Shown here: positions 9,833 to 16,328 of the stretch, in pieces
Layout of the letters: each line of letters starts with the position of its first letter
How positions within the stretch are numbered: the stretch's first letter is position 1
Virus record (IMG/VR): IMGVR_UViG_3300010413_000010
Location: 34,635-98,634 of that record
Strand: one strand, 5' to 3'
Length of the DNA: 64,000 nucleotides
DNA from: a virus
Notes under the pieces: generated by a model
Databases searched by the model: none
Told to the model about the DNA's origin: nothing
The model's input: only the letters and a program-made list of their open reading frames with translations
Translations under genes and position numbers: made by a program

Positions 9833-10462
9833 TTATGCACCGCCAAGTCGTCTTCGGCGTTCCTCTTTAAGTTTCTCGTAAGTTGTATCTCTGTATTCAG
9901 AGAGGAAGGCTTTTAATTGTGCGAACTGCTCAGGTTCAAGTGTAATAGGGTCGTTGTAATATTGTAAAGTCAACTGACTGGAGTTCACAACGCTTTCGAT
10001 AAAGCCGTCTGTATTTATAGGATACAGCCCAATCTGCTCCATCACTTCCCCGCCATATATGACATCTCGGGAAGGATTGTCATCAGTGAGTGTGGCAAGA
10101 CCGCTGTCTGTTTTAAACTTCACTTCCCCACTCATAAATCGCCATCTAGGGCCTTTATAGATAATGCGGAGTGCAAGCATTTTACCGATCCCCTGCACTG
10201 GGGTTTCAAGCGTTACAATAGAGGCTTCAAGTTCAACATTCCAAGGAGCGCCCCAGTACCCACCTTCGAGCGTGAGTTCGTCCAATCTGACAATGTAAGA
10301 TGACCGTTCAATGTCATCATTGAATTGGATGTAGGTCCGATACTCATACTTTGTTCCCGGCACCGGTTTTGTTTCATAACCGGTCGGCCCAATAAGCATC
10401 GACATGCAACCAGTTAAACTGATGATACACAGCACCAGACTTGCAATAAAAGGTCTTTTCAT
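9833..10462 (-). CDS. Predicted lipoprotein
   Basis: 209 residues with a classical lipoprotein signal: Lys-Arg start, hydrophobic core, lipobox LTGC with Cys19. The mature part is beta-rich with no family I recognise. It is the last gene of the leftward operon that starts at the 14.5 kb promoter. A membrane-anchored phage lipoprotein expressed from an accessory operon could serve in superinfection exclusion or lysogenic conversion. That is inference. Confidence 0.75.
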   Translation of the reverse strand: MKRPFIASLVLCIISLTGCMSMLIGPTGYETKPVPGTKYEYRTYIQFNDDIERSSYIVRLDELTLEGGYWGAPWNVELEASIVTLETPVQGIGKMLALRIIYKGPRWRFMSGEVKFKTDSGLATLTDDNPSRDVIYGGEVMEQIGLYPINTDGFIESVVNSSQLTLQYYNDPITLEPEQFAQLKAFLSEYRDTTYEKLKEERRRRLGGA

Positions 10463-10500
10463 ACTTCACTCTCCTCTTGAAATGCTCTATCTACAATTTT

Positions 10501-10923
10501 TCAGTTCAATGCTTCCTTAATCCCTTCTTCTAAATCAATTAACTTAGAACGTGCGTATCCGTAAATCCAGCAGAGAGCTTCGGTAAGGAAAGAGTCATAG
10601 TAGTCATGTTCTACTGCTGTAATCCGATATATTATTCGGTGTATAGCTACTTTTTTAGTATCAGGCCAAAGGACCACAAAGTCCAGTCCCTTATGTAACG
10701 CAAACCCAGCAAGTAAACAAAAAGCATAAGAAAGCTTTCTTTTAACTCCTGCTTTAGCTTCTGCACCGGCCATCGAACTTAAAACATGAGCGCCGACAAG
10801 AGCATCTACGGCTCTCATTACAATCTCATCGGGGTCAGGAGACGTTGATCCTCCCGCAGTGTTTTGGTGAAGCCATCTTTCATAAAGCTTTTCCTTCGGA
10901 AACTGAAGGCTTTTAATATCCAT
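10501..10923 (-). CDS. Hypothetical alpha-helical protein, paralogue of the next upstream gene
   Basis: 140 residues, mostly helical. Its C-terminal third (IIYRITAVEHDYYDSFLTEA, then WIYGYARSKLIDLEEGIKEAL) aligns well with the C-terminus of the product of 10956-11375 (VIYRVAGVHEANHAYLIGEA, then FLYGFAIKRKVDIEAGIREL). The two genes are adjacent and in the same direction, so a tandem duplication followed by divergence is the simplest reading. Function is unknown. Confidence 0.65.
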   Translation of the reverse strand: MDIKSLQFPKEKLYERWLHQNTAGGSTSPDPDEIVMRAVDALVGAHVLSSMAGAEAKAGVKRKLSYAFCLLAGFALHKGLDFVVLWPDTKKVAIHRIIYRITAVEHDYYDSFLTEALCWIYGYARSKLIDLEEGIKEALN

Positions 10924-10955
10924 CTATTTTCCCTTTTAAAATAAGACCAAAGGTC

Positions 10956-11375
10956 TTATTTTTTAATCAGTTCCCGGATTCCGGCTTCTATATCTACTTT
11001 ACGCTTGATGGCAAACCCGTAAAGAAAGTTTAAGGCTTCGCCTATAAGATAGGCGTGATTTGCTTCATGTACTCCTGCGACCCTATAGATAACCTGTAGT
11101 ATTTCTACTTCTTTTCCGGTCAACCAGTTAACTTTATCACTGATTCCGTATTCTCGCTGGACACCTATTAAGAGGGCTACGGCCTGAGACAGCTCCCTGT
11201 ACAGCATCCGCTCTGAATGGTCGCTCTCTACAGAGGAGAGTATACTCACTTTTGTCAGCCGCATAATAACATCCATGAGTGTTTCGTTTATCATGGGTTT
11301 GTCATCACGGACAGTGGTGTAGTTTATACGCCACCAAGTATGAACTTTTTCATATGGAACATCTAGAGTATACAT
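10956..11375 (-). CDS. Hypothetical alpha-helical protein, paralogue of 10501-10923
   Basis: 139 residues from the ATG at 11375, chosen because GGTGGG lies just upstream and the start overlaps the stop of the preceding gene by one base (TAATG). Residues near the N-terminus contain aromatic pairs (TWWRINY). The C-terminal half shares the IYRxxxVxxxxxxxLxxEALxxxYGxA pattern with its downstream neighbour. No known domain recognised. Confidence 0.65.
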   Translation of the reverse strand: MYTLDVPYEKVHTWWRINYTTVRDDKPMINETLMDVIMRLTKVSILSSVESDHSERMLYRELSQAVALLIGVQREYGISDKVNWLTGKEVEILQVIYRVAGVHEANHAYLIGEALNFLYGFAIKRKVDIEAGIRELIKK

Positions 11376-11554
11376 TATCCCACCTTCGGTATGTGAACTC
11401 TGCAGACACTGATCCACCGATCACAGCGTTGGCACTGCCTCTGCAGAGTTCCATGCTGACGGCCAATCCCGTCGACTTCATTAGGTTCTATTCTACCATA
11501 ATCATACTGATCGTAGGCATGGCCGAGTAGGGTACAGACTATTCTTTTTTTCAT
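11375..11554 (-). CDS. Small zinc-ribbon-like protein
   Basis: 59 residues from ATG (MKKRIVCTLLGHAYDQ) with ATGA overlap to the upstream gene. It has one clear CxxC (QRQCQRCDRW) and further Cys and His residues (C7, H11, C-terminal CRVH), which could complete one zinc site. It sits in a chain of overlapping small genes, which implies translational coupling. No function known. Confidence 0.6.
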   Translation of the reverse strand: MKKRIVCTLLGHAYDQYDYGRIEPNEVDGIGRQHGTLQRQCQRCDRWISVCRVHIPKVG

Positions 11555-11727
11555 TCCTTCCCTTCGTAACACTTCGGTGGTGTTTCCCATAATGAAACAG
11601 GTGCGCCTTCTTCTCCCCACCACCTTCGTGCCGCTTGTTTTACTTGATCGGTGTAAGCCTCGGGGCACTTGCTGAACTTACTACACCCCGTGTGAGGGCA
11701 GAAGGTTGTATCTCTGAAACACATCAT
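11551..11727 (-). CDS. Small Cys-rich phage protein
   Basis: 58 residues beginning MMCFRDTTFCPHTGCSKFSK. Four Cys/His residues in CxxxxxxCxHxxCxxxxxC spacing suggest a metal-binding knuckle. This type of TFC-x-x-x-x-C start is familiar from small hypothetical phage proteins. It overlaps both neighbours by four bases (ATGA), which supports reality and coupling. Role unknown. Confidence 0.65.
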   Translation of the reverse strand: MMCFRDTTFCPHTGCSKFSKCPEAYTDQVKQAARRWWGEEGAPVSLWETPPKCYEGKE

Positions 11728-11903
11728 ATCTTTTCTTCGTCCTTGTTTGGGTTTGGATGAGGCGGGAACATCCATAGTTTTTCTTCTGGAATTTTACTTC
11801 GGCAATCTTCACAGTAGCAGGGGTAACCCACCTCGTCACCGAGGAACACACCACAGCGTTCGCAGAGTACACCGCGTAGAAGCATGTCAGCTATTTCACC
11901 CAT
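11724..11903 (-). CDS. Small zinc-ribbon protein
   Basis: 59 residues from ATG 11903. Two CxxC knuckles (CERC at about 15-18 and CEDC at about 31-34) are separated by FLGDEVGYPCY, the layout of a treble-clef or zinc-ribbon mini-protein. The start lies inside the end of the upstream 44-residue gene. Proteins of this type are common in phage early regions but their function is not established. Confidence 0.7.
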   Translation of the reverse strand: MGEIADMLLRGVLCERCGVFLGDEVGYPCYCEDCRSKIPEEKLWMFPPHPNPNKDEEKI

Positions 11904-12030
11904 CAACCCAGTCCTCAGCTAGTAGTGCGTAGCACTTCGGGCATTCGCCGTCGGAAGTCAGTTCAACACCTTCTCCGGTCCAGCCACACTCAGGGCACTC
12001 AAATAGTTCGTGTTCTCTGGCATCTTTCAT
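11896..12030 (-). CDS. 44-residue zinc-ribbon micro-protein
   Basis: A very short gene: MKDAREHELFECPECGWTGE, then CPKC 13 residues after the first knuckle. CPEC-GW...CPKC is a textbook zinc ribbon. Its ATG overlaps the stop of the upstream gene (ATGA) and its end overlaps the next start, so it fits the translationally coupled chain. No function can be assigned beyond metal binding. Confidence 0.7.
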   Translation of the reverse strand: MKDAREHELFECPECGWTGEGVELTSDGECPKCYALLAEDWVDG

Positions 12031-12377
12031 TCCTCTTCCTTCCGAAAGATCACCCCGGTCTTCAGTTCATCGTCAACAATGACATTTGCTTTCTTATAGG
12101 TGATGTCTCTCACTTCTGGGTATCGGGTCTGAGCGGACCCAGTTGTTCTCATCAGTTGCTTATAGTCGGTGGCCCCGAACAGGACCATCTCTTCTCTAGG
12201 TCTTAGGGTAAGGAGCTTTGTTCTAAGAGATGCTCCACGGTTTCTTTTCAGCCTTTTCATCTCCGCATCATGTTCAACTTCGATAGCATCGAGATACTTT
12301 ATCAGTAATAAAGCATCTCTTTCATCTATCTTCATCGCACCGATAGCTTTCCTCATCAGCTTCCCAGCTTTACTCAT
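12027..12377 (-). CDS. Hypothetical basic helical protein
   Basis: 116 residues from ATG 12377 (MSKAGKLMRKAIGAMK), chosen because GGAGGG precedes it and it overlaps the upstream stop. It is rich in Lys/Arg and helix-forming residues, with a middle segment (DALLLIKYLDAIEVEHDAEM) that could form a coiled coil. Possibly nucleic-acid binding. No family recognised. Confidence 0.6.
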   Translation of the reverse strand: MSKAGKLMRKAIGAMKIDERDALLLIKYLDAIEVEHDAEMKRLKRNRGASLRTKLLTLRPREEMVLFGATDYKQLMRTTGSAQTRYPEVRDITYKKANVIVDDELKTGVIFRKEEE

Positions 12378-12762
12378 CTTCGCCCTCCGCATCACTTTCT
12401 TCGGTCTTTGGGCTTTCAATAAGGTTAATCTTCCGTCCACAATACGGACAGTATGTAAAGTCCCACTTTGTTTCAGGCATTATAGAGTCGGGTTTAAAGA
12501 GGCCGAAACCTCTTTTACCTGTTGTTCCAACACATCCGATATTGAAATTCAAATCAAAGACTCTTACCCAGTCACAGGCGCTTTCGTCTTTCTTTAGTGC
12601 ATGGAATTTCCCGTTCAGCTCCCGGAGAATCTTCTGGGCAATTCGATGGTTGAACTGATGACTATTGTCCATTAGTGGGTGCTGATCTCTCGTCACCATC
12701 GAAGACAGGTCTCCAAGAAGTTCTGGGATAGTCTTTTCTTTTAAGTTCTCACTCAACTTCAT
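12370..12762 (-). CDS. Hypothetical protein with C-terminal zinc knuckle
   Basis: 130 residues from ATG 12762 (MKLSENLKEKTIPELLGDLS). The C-terminal region carries CPYCGRKI near residue 112, and Cys residues in ACDW and IGCVG upstream may complete the metal site. The N-terminal half is helical. It belongs to the zinc-ribbon-rich operon and overlaps the next start. Confidence 0.6.
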   Translation of the reverse strand: MKLSENLKEKTIPELLGDLSSMVTRDQHPLMDNSHQFNHRIAQKILRELNGKFHALKKDESACDWVRVFDLNFNIGCVGTTGKRGFGLFKPDSIMPETKWDFTYCPYCGRKINLIESPKTEESDAEGEDE

Positions 12763-12817
12763 TATCTCCTTGAACCGAATCGGTACAAAACACATGCTTT
12801 GTACCCAAAAGGTTCAA

Positions 12818-13117
12818 TTACACTACCGGCATCGGAGTTGGGTAGCGCCAGTAGGAATACACTTGATGTTCACCGGTCGGCCACACATCACAAACCCACT
12901 GATTGTGCATCTCCGGGATACAGACTTCCGTGGTCGTCCCTCTGGGAGGCCGAGCTTTCTTAGTTTTGATCCACCCATTCTCGTCCATGTAGTGTACCGA
13001 TAGAATCGCCTTATAGTGCTCTTTCCAGAGAGGGTCTTCTTCCAACACTGGGGTTTCGTGGTGCTTTTTACAAATCCGTAAGTAATCGTCGCGGTATACG
13101 CTAAATGGTTTTTTCAT
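12818..13117 (-). CDS. Hypothetical protein
   Basis: 99 residues (MKKPFSVYRDDYLRICKKHH...). Aromatic-rich, with no domain I recognise. The start overlaps the stop of the upstream exported protein by four bases (ATGA), so the two are probably co-translated. Confidence 0.55.
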   Translation of the reverse strand: MKKPFSVYRDDYLRICKKHHETPVLEEDPLWKEHYKAILSVHYMDENGWIKTKKARPPRGTTTEVCIPEMHNQWVCDVWPTGEHQVYSYWRYPTPMPVV

Positions 13118-13614
13118 CTTAGCTCCTGTTCGTCTCCGTATTCGTTATGGAATATCTCGAAAGCAGACTTCTGTAAATATTCTTCCAAGGTATATGTATT
13201 CTTGGGGATGTAAGGAGAAGGTATCTCGTTAAATGAAAAACCAATCGTTGGCTCATAAACACGTCCTTCTATAATAGCACACATATGATAGCGCTTAGTT
13301 TCCGTGTTGTAAAGAATTTGGAGATACCCTTCATAATGGAATTGTTCCACAGCAATCCAGAGAAGGAGTGCAGACATATCCTCACAATCCCCGGTTCGCA
13401 GAGTTAAAGTTTCTACGGGGTCTTGCCATTCATCATCCGGTTTTAAATCCCAGTCGCTGCTTCCGATGTCCGAGACGTACTCAACGTTTTCGTAAATCCA
13501 GATATTTGCTTCGATAATCGAATCGAACTCAGGCATAATTACGAAGCCTAAATAAGGGTGACACCCTACATGCAGACCTATCGATAACACGGTAAGTAAT
13601 AACAGTTTTTTCAT
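13114..13614 (-). CDS. Exported transglutaminase-like cysteine protease family protein
   Basis: 166 residues with a hydrophobic signal ending LHVGC (Cys18, a plausible lipobox), so secreted or lipid-anchored. The mature part matches the bacterial transglutaminase-like fold: catalytic Cys77 in RTGDCEDMSALL, His110 in KRYHMCAIIEG, followed by YEPT. Such proteins act as cysteine proteases or protein-modifying enzymes in the envelope. In a phage accessory operon the target is unknown. Effects on the cell envelope or on competing phages are possible. Confidence 0.65.
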   Translation of the reverse strand: MKKLLLLTVLSIGLHVGCHPYLGFVIMPEFDSIIEANIWIYENVEYVSDIGSSDWDLKPDDEWQDPVETLTLRTGDCEDMSALLLWIAVEQFHYEGYLQILYNTETKRYHMCAIIEGRVYEPTIGFSFNEIPSPYIPKNTYTLEEYLQKSAFEIFHNEYGDEQELR

Positions 13615-13678
13615 ATTTACCTCATACGATTTTGTCTTACTGTCAGTCTAACACAGCACGTCGCAATTTACAGCAAAT

Positions 13679-13843
13679 TTATCCTTGGCTACACATTGGA
13701 CAGCTATGCTGCCAACTCCCGTCCCGGCCCTTAAAAGCCTTCCATCCTTCAATCTTCGCTTTATCTTTCACGATAAAGAGAGGTCCTTCATACTTCGTCT
13801 CTACCTTCTTACATACATCACAGAAATATACAGTGGAGACCAT
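13679..13843 (-). CDS. 54-residue zinc-ribbon micro-protein
   Basis: MVSTVYFCDVCKKVETKYEG at the N-terminus and CPMC near the C-terminus: two CxxC knuckles about 40 residues apart. The start overlaps the stop of the upstream coiled-coil gene by one base (TAATG). The arrangement is the same as for the other mini zinc ribbons in this operon. Function unknown. Confidence 0.65.
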   Translation of the reverse strand: MVSTVYFCDVCKKVETKYEGPLFIVKDKAKIEGWKAFKGRDGSWQHSCPMCSQG

Positions 13844-14097
13844 TACGAGGCCTCCTTCATGAAGCCCCAGTCATGGGCTTTTAAGAGAGCGTCTACTTGC
13901 TCTTCTAATGAAGCAGCCGTAGTCTTGTGCAGTTCTGTGAGCTCATCGATCTTGGCCTTGGCCTCCTCCAGGCTCTTAACCCCACGGGCTTCGAGCTGGT
14001 TCATAAGGCCTTGGAGCTCACCTTCAAATCTCGCCTTTGCCTCTCTGGACTGGGCGATCTCTTCTTTCATCTTGAGGAGTTTTTCTTCAGTAGTCAT
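13843..14097 (-). CDS. Small coiled-coil protein
   Basis: 84 residues, almost entirely heptad-like (KMKEEIAQSREAKARFEGEL, QLEARGVKSLEEAKAKIDEL). Probably an oligomeric helical protein. It is coupled to both neighbours by TAATG overlaps. No known family. Confidence 0.6.
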   Translation of the reverse strand: MTTEEKLLKMKEEIAQSREAKARFEGELQGLMNQLEARGVKSLEEAKAKIDELTELHKTTAASLEEQVDALLKAHDWGFMKEAS

Positions 14098-14408
14098 TAA
14101 GCGATCCCCCGCTGCACTTTACGCGCCTGTAAAGCCCGTTTGTTCTTGGCTCGGCGTTTAGCGATCTTCTTCGCCTTCATCACCTCTTTACCGAGATCAA
14201 CGTTCTTGGACTTCATCGCCGCTCTTCTTTGAGCGCGATTAGTACCATCTGCAGAGGGGTAGCCGGTGACTCCTTTTCCCTCAAGGATTTTCCGCTCTCT
14301 CTTTGTGATCTTGCATCCTCGTGCCTGACGGCTCAGGATGACACTCTTCAATTCGTCTGTGTTACTCAATTTTCTGACTCCTTTGGGAGTCAGTCGCTCG
14401 GGATACAT
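14097..14408 (-). CDS. Small highly basic protein
   Basis: 103 residues, first gene behind the promoter at 14519-14547. The C-terminal half is very rich in Lys/Arg (TNRAQRRAAMKSK, KIAKRRAKNKRALQARKVQR), which suggests nucleic-acid binding. No domain recognised. As the promoter-proximal gene it would be the most strongly expressed of the operon. Confidence 0.6.
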   Translation of the reverse strand: MYPERLTPKGVRKLSNTDELKSVILSRQARGCKITKRERKILEGKGVTGYPSADGTNRAQRRAAMKSKNVDLGKEVMKAKKIAKRRAKNKRALQARKVQRGIA

Positions 14409-14518
14409 TATGACCAGTATCTATTGCGGGAAGACTCCCTTAAACACTGGTAAATGTATTGAGCTTAGTTCTTTTTCGGTAGGTATTGCCTAAGCTATTT
14501 GTATTAACGTTCAGAGAT

Positions 14519-14547
14519 ATTTTATCATGGAAACCCCAAAATGTCAA
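14519..14547 (-). promoter_or_regulatory. Strong sigma70-type promoter for the leftward small-protein operon
   Basis: On the minus strand TTGACA (14547-14542), a 17-bp spacer, then TAAAAT (14524-14519). It faces 14408 and the small-protein operon down to 9833. The rest of 14409-14635 has no gene that I can see. Confidence 0.8.
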
Positions 14548-14635
14548 CTATCTCCACTCTAAAAATCCCCTTGTAACATTTTATTTTTAAAGTAACTTTG
14601 ATTTTGTTACAGTGAAATATTTATGTTACATTGCC

Positions 14636-14878
14636 CTATTGTACCCACTCTCTGAACACATCAATGTTCATAGGGCCGGTTTTTCTATCGACTTCTTTCC
14701 CGCCAATAATCTTCACAAAGGTCGGAACGGTTCTTACACCGAACTCTTCCATCATAGCCACGTTGTCCTCTGCATCGATGTAGTGGATAACATGACCTTC
14801 TTCTCGCAGCTTCTCGACTACGAGCTTCATCATTTTACAGGGGTTGCACCACTTGGCCCCAAAGAAATTTATGTGCAT
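14636..14878 (-). CDS. Thioredoxin/glutaredoxin-like protein (WCNPC)
   Basis: 80 residues with redox motif WCNPC at about residues 10-14, the cis-proline segment RTVPTF near 50-55, and a short thioredoxin-fold length typical of NrdH/phage thioredoxins. It lies in the same leftward gene cluster as nrdJ, so its probable job is to re-reduce the ribonucleotide reductase C-terminal cysteines. It is the last gene of that cluster. Confidence 0.8.
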   Translation of the reverse strand: MHINFFGAKWCNPCKMMKLVVEKLREEGHVIHYIDAEDNVAMMEEFGVRTVPTFVKIIGGKEVDRKTGPMNIDVFREWVQ

Positions 14879-15865
14879 TTATGCGCTCCATTTTAGTAGG
14901 TTCTTGTTCTGTTCATACTTAGCGACACTGTTCTGAATGCGAACTTGGTTTTTCAGCCGCTTTTTTAGAAAATCTAACAACTCCATGTTTTTAAAGAAGC
15001 CGGGTTGGTTACACCAGGCGGCAATATCTTTGTAGAAATCTATGTGTTCACTTTCCCAGCAGGAAATATCACGCATGACATAGGGGAGGATTTTCCGGTC
15101 CCGGAGGAATTCAATACGTTGTACAGTATCTGATAATGGCATCGCCGGATTGATGTAGACGAAAAACTTTAACCCCCATGGCTTACACCAGGTGAGAAGT
15201 TCCAATTGCTTTTCGATGAGATTTCTATACTTCCAGTCGTCAAACGCAAACACGTATTCACGAGTGTATCGTATTTGCGATAGAAGAAGAGAATTCTCTT
15301 CATCAAGAAGACGTATGTCCAGCCCTTGATTGAATTCGCACCTTATCTTCGCATCGATGATTTCTTGGAGGATCGCTTTGTGATCTGGGTAAGCAAGGAT
15401 GTTATTGTCAAGGAACTGTACTACCTTGTGTCGGACGATCTCCTGGAGGCTCTTATCTCTTCGTATCATTCCTTCTTTTTGCGGAACAACACAGAAGCTA
15501 CAATTACGGATGCACCCCCGAGTAAGAAACCCATAAGAGGTGTCATTGTCAGGGTACAGTGAATAATCTGGCTCCAGATCATCGATCTCTTGTGGTAACA
15601 CTTTTGTTAGAGAGTATCCGGTGCCGCCGAACTCGATACTGTCACCTTCGATGTAGTTAATTGACTTGTTATAGACAACTGAGCAATACACCTGGTCGTA
15701 CTTCTCCGTGGGGATGTGTTTGATTTCTTTTCTTCTATGTGGAGAGTAGGGGATTTTCAGTTCTAATAGTTCTACTGTATCCCCTTTACTCTTATGGTAA
15801 GTCGCCAATTTCATCAATGCTAAATTCGGAATAACCGAATCTGCATCGACAAGGAGAATACGCAT
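14879..15865 (-). CDS. Radical SAM protein with N-terminal B12-binding-like region
   Basis: 328 residues. The [4Fe-4S]/SAM motif is CIRNCSFC (CxxxCxxC) near residues 118-125, preceded by a Rossmann-like N-terminal region (MRILLVDADSVIPNLALMKL) that resembles the B12-binding region of this class. Later elements EFNQGLDIRLL and FVYINPAMP fit the TIM barrel. Similar proteins occur in phage genomes without assigned substrate. It sits between the thioredoxin gene and the Dcm remnant of the nucleotide cluster, so a role in nucleotide or DNA modification is possible but unproven. Confidence 0.75.
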   Translation of the reverse strand: MRILLVDADSVIPNLALMKLATYHKSKGDTVELLELKIPYSPHRRKEIKHIPTEKYDQVYCSVVYNKSINYIEGDSIEFGGTGYSLTKVLPQEIDDLEPDYSLYPDNDTSYGFLTRGCIRNCSFCVVPQKEGMIRRDKSLQEIVRHKVVQFLDNNILAYPDHKAILQEIIDAKIRCEFNQGLDIRLLDEENSLLLSQIRYTREYVFAFDDWKYRNLIEKQLELLTWCKPWGLKFFVYINPAMPLSDTVQRIEFLRDRKILPYVMRDISCWESEHIDFYKDIAAWCNQPGFFKNMELLDFLKKRLKNQVRIQNSVAKYEQNKNLLKWSA

Positions 15866-15874
15866 TCTGCCCCC

Positions 15875-16078
15875 TCACTTTATCACCGGTGGTTCAATGT
15901 CCCAGGTTTGCCACTGGGTTACATCCCCCAATTGGATCGTATCTGGAAAGTTTTTCTGTGTAATTTGTATTGCGTATTTGTCAATTTCGGAAGCATAGTA
16001 TTTTGTAACTGGAATACCCGCCCGTTGGAGTGCCACCTGACCAGCGGATATCCCGTCAAATAGACTGAGTACTATCAT
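15875..16078 (-). CDS. Truncated C5-cytosine methyltransferase (motif I region only)
   Basis: 67 residues from ATG 16078 (RBS AAAGGAAAAG). MIVLSLFDGISAGQVALQRA is the N-terminus of a Dcm-type enzyme, with motif I FDGISAGQ, then YYASEIDKYAI, then QLGDVTQW. The protein stops (VIK, stop) just where the catalytic PCQ loop would begin, and the next gene starts 9 bp later. It therefore keeps the SAM-binding start but has no catalytic Cys or target-recognition domain. It is either a decayed remnant or a retained SAM-binding mini-protein. The intact start and ribosome site favour expression. Confidence 0.7.
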   Translation of the reverse strand: MIVLSLFDGISAGQVALQRAGIPVTKYYASEIDKYAIQITQKNFPDTIQLGDVTQWQTWDIEPPVIK

Positions 16079-16088
16079 TTCTTTTCCT

Positions 16089-16328
16089 TTATAATTCGTC
16101 GCAGTAGATCGGAGTTCGTTCCCCGTAGTAGGCTCCGGCGATGTTGTAGTCGAAGTAGTCAATCGCGTTATCAATCCCCATGTCTTTCTCAAGCTGGGAG
16201 ATTATTCTGTTGGAGGAGTAGATGAGCCTTTCATTTTGTATATCAACACCAATGATGGCATCGTCGCGCCCAGTAAGAAAAACGAAAGGAATTCCAGGGT
16301 AACGGTCTTTTACATCTTGGATTGTCAT
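16089..16328 (-). CDS. Hypothetical small protein
   Basis: 79 residues (MTIQDVKDRYPGIPFVFLTG...). It has a beta-hairpin-like N-terminus and a C-terminus ending AIDYFDYNIAGAYYGERTPI. Similar small hypothetical proteins occur in other phages. The start overlaps the nrdJ stop (TAATG), so it is translated with the reductase. Confidence 0.55.
   Translation of the reverse strand: MTIQDVKDRYPGIPFVFLTGRDDAIIGVDIQNERLIYSSNRIISQLEKDMGIDNAIDYFDYNIAGAYYGERTPIYCDEL

Noticed and set aside
13685-14161. 158-codon plus-strand frame
   Set aside because: It is antisense to well-supported coupled small genes on the minus strand and has Ser/Pro/Leu-rich shadow composition.
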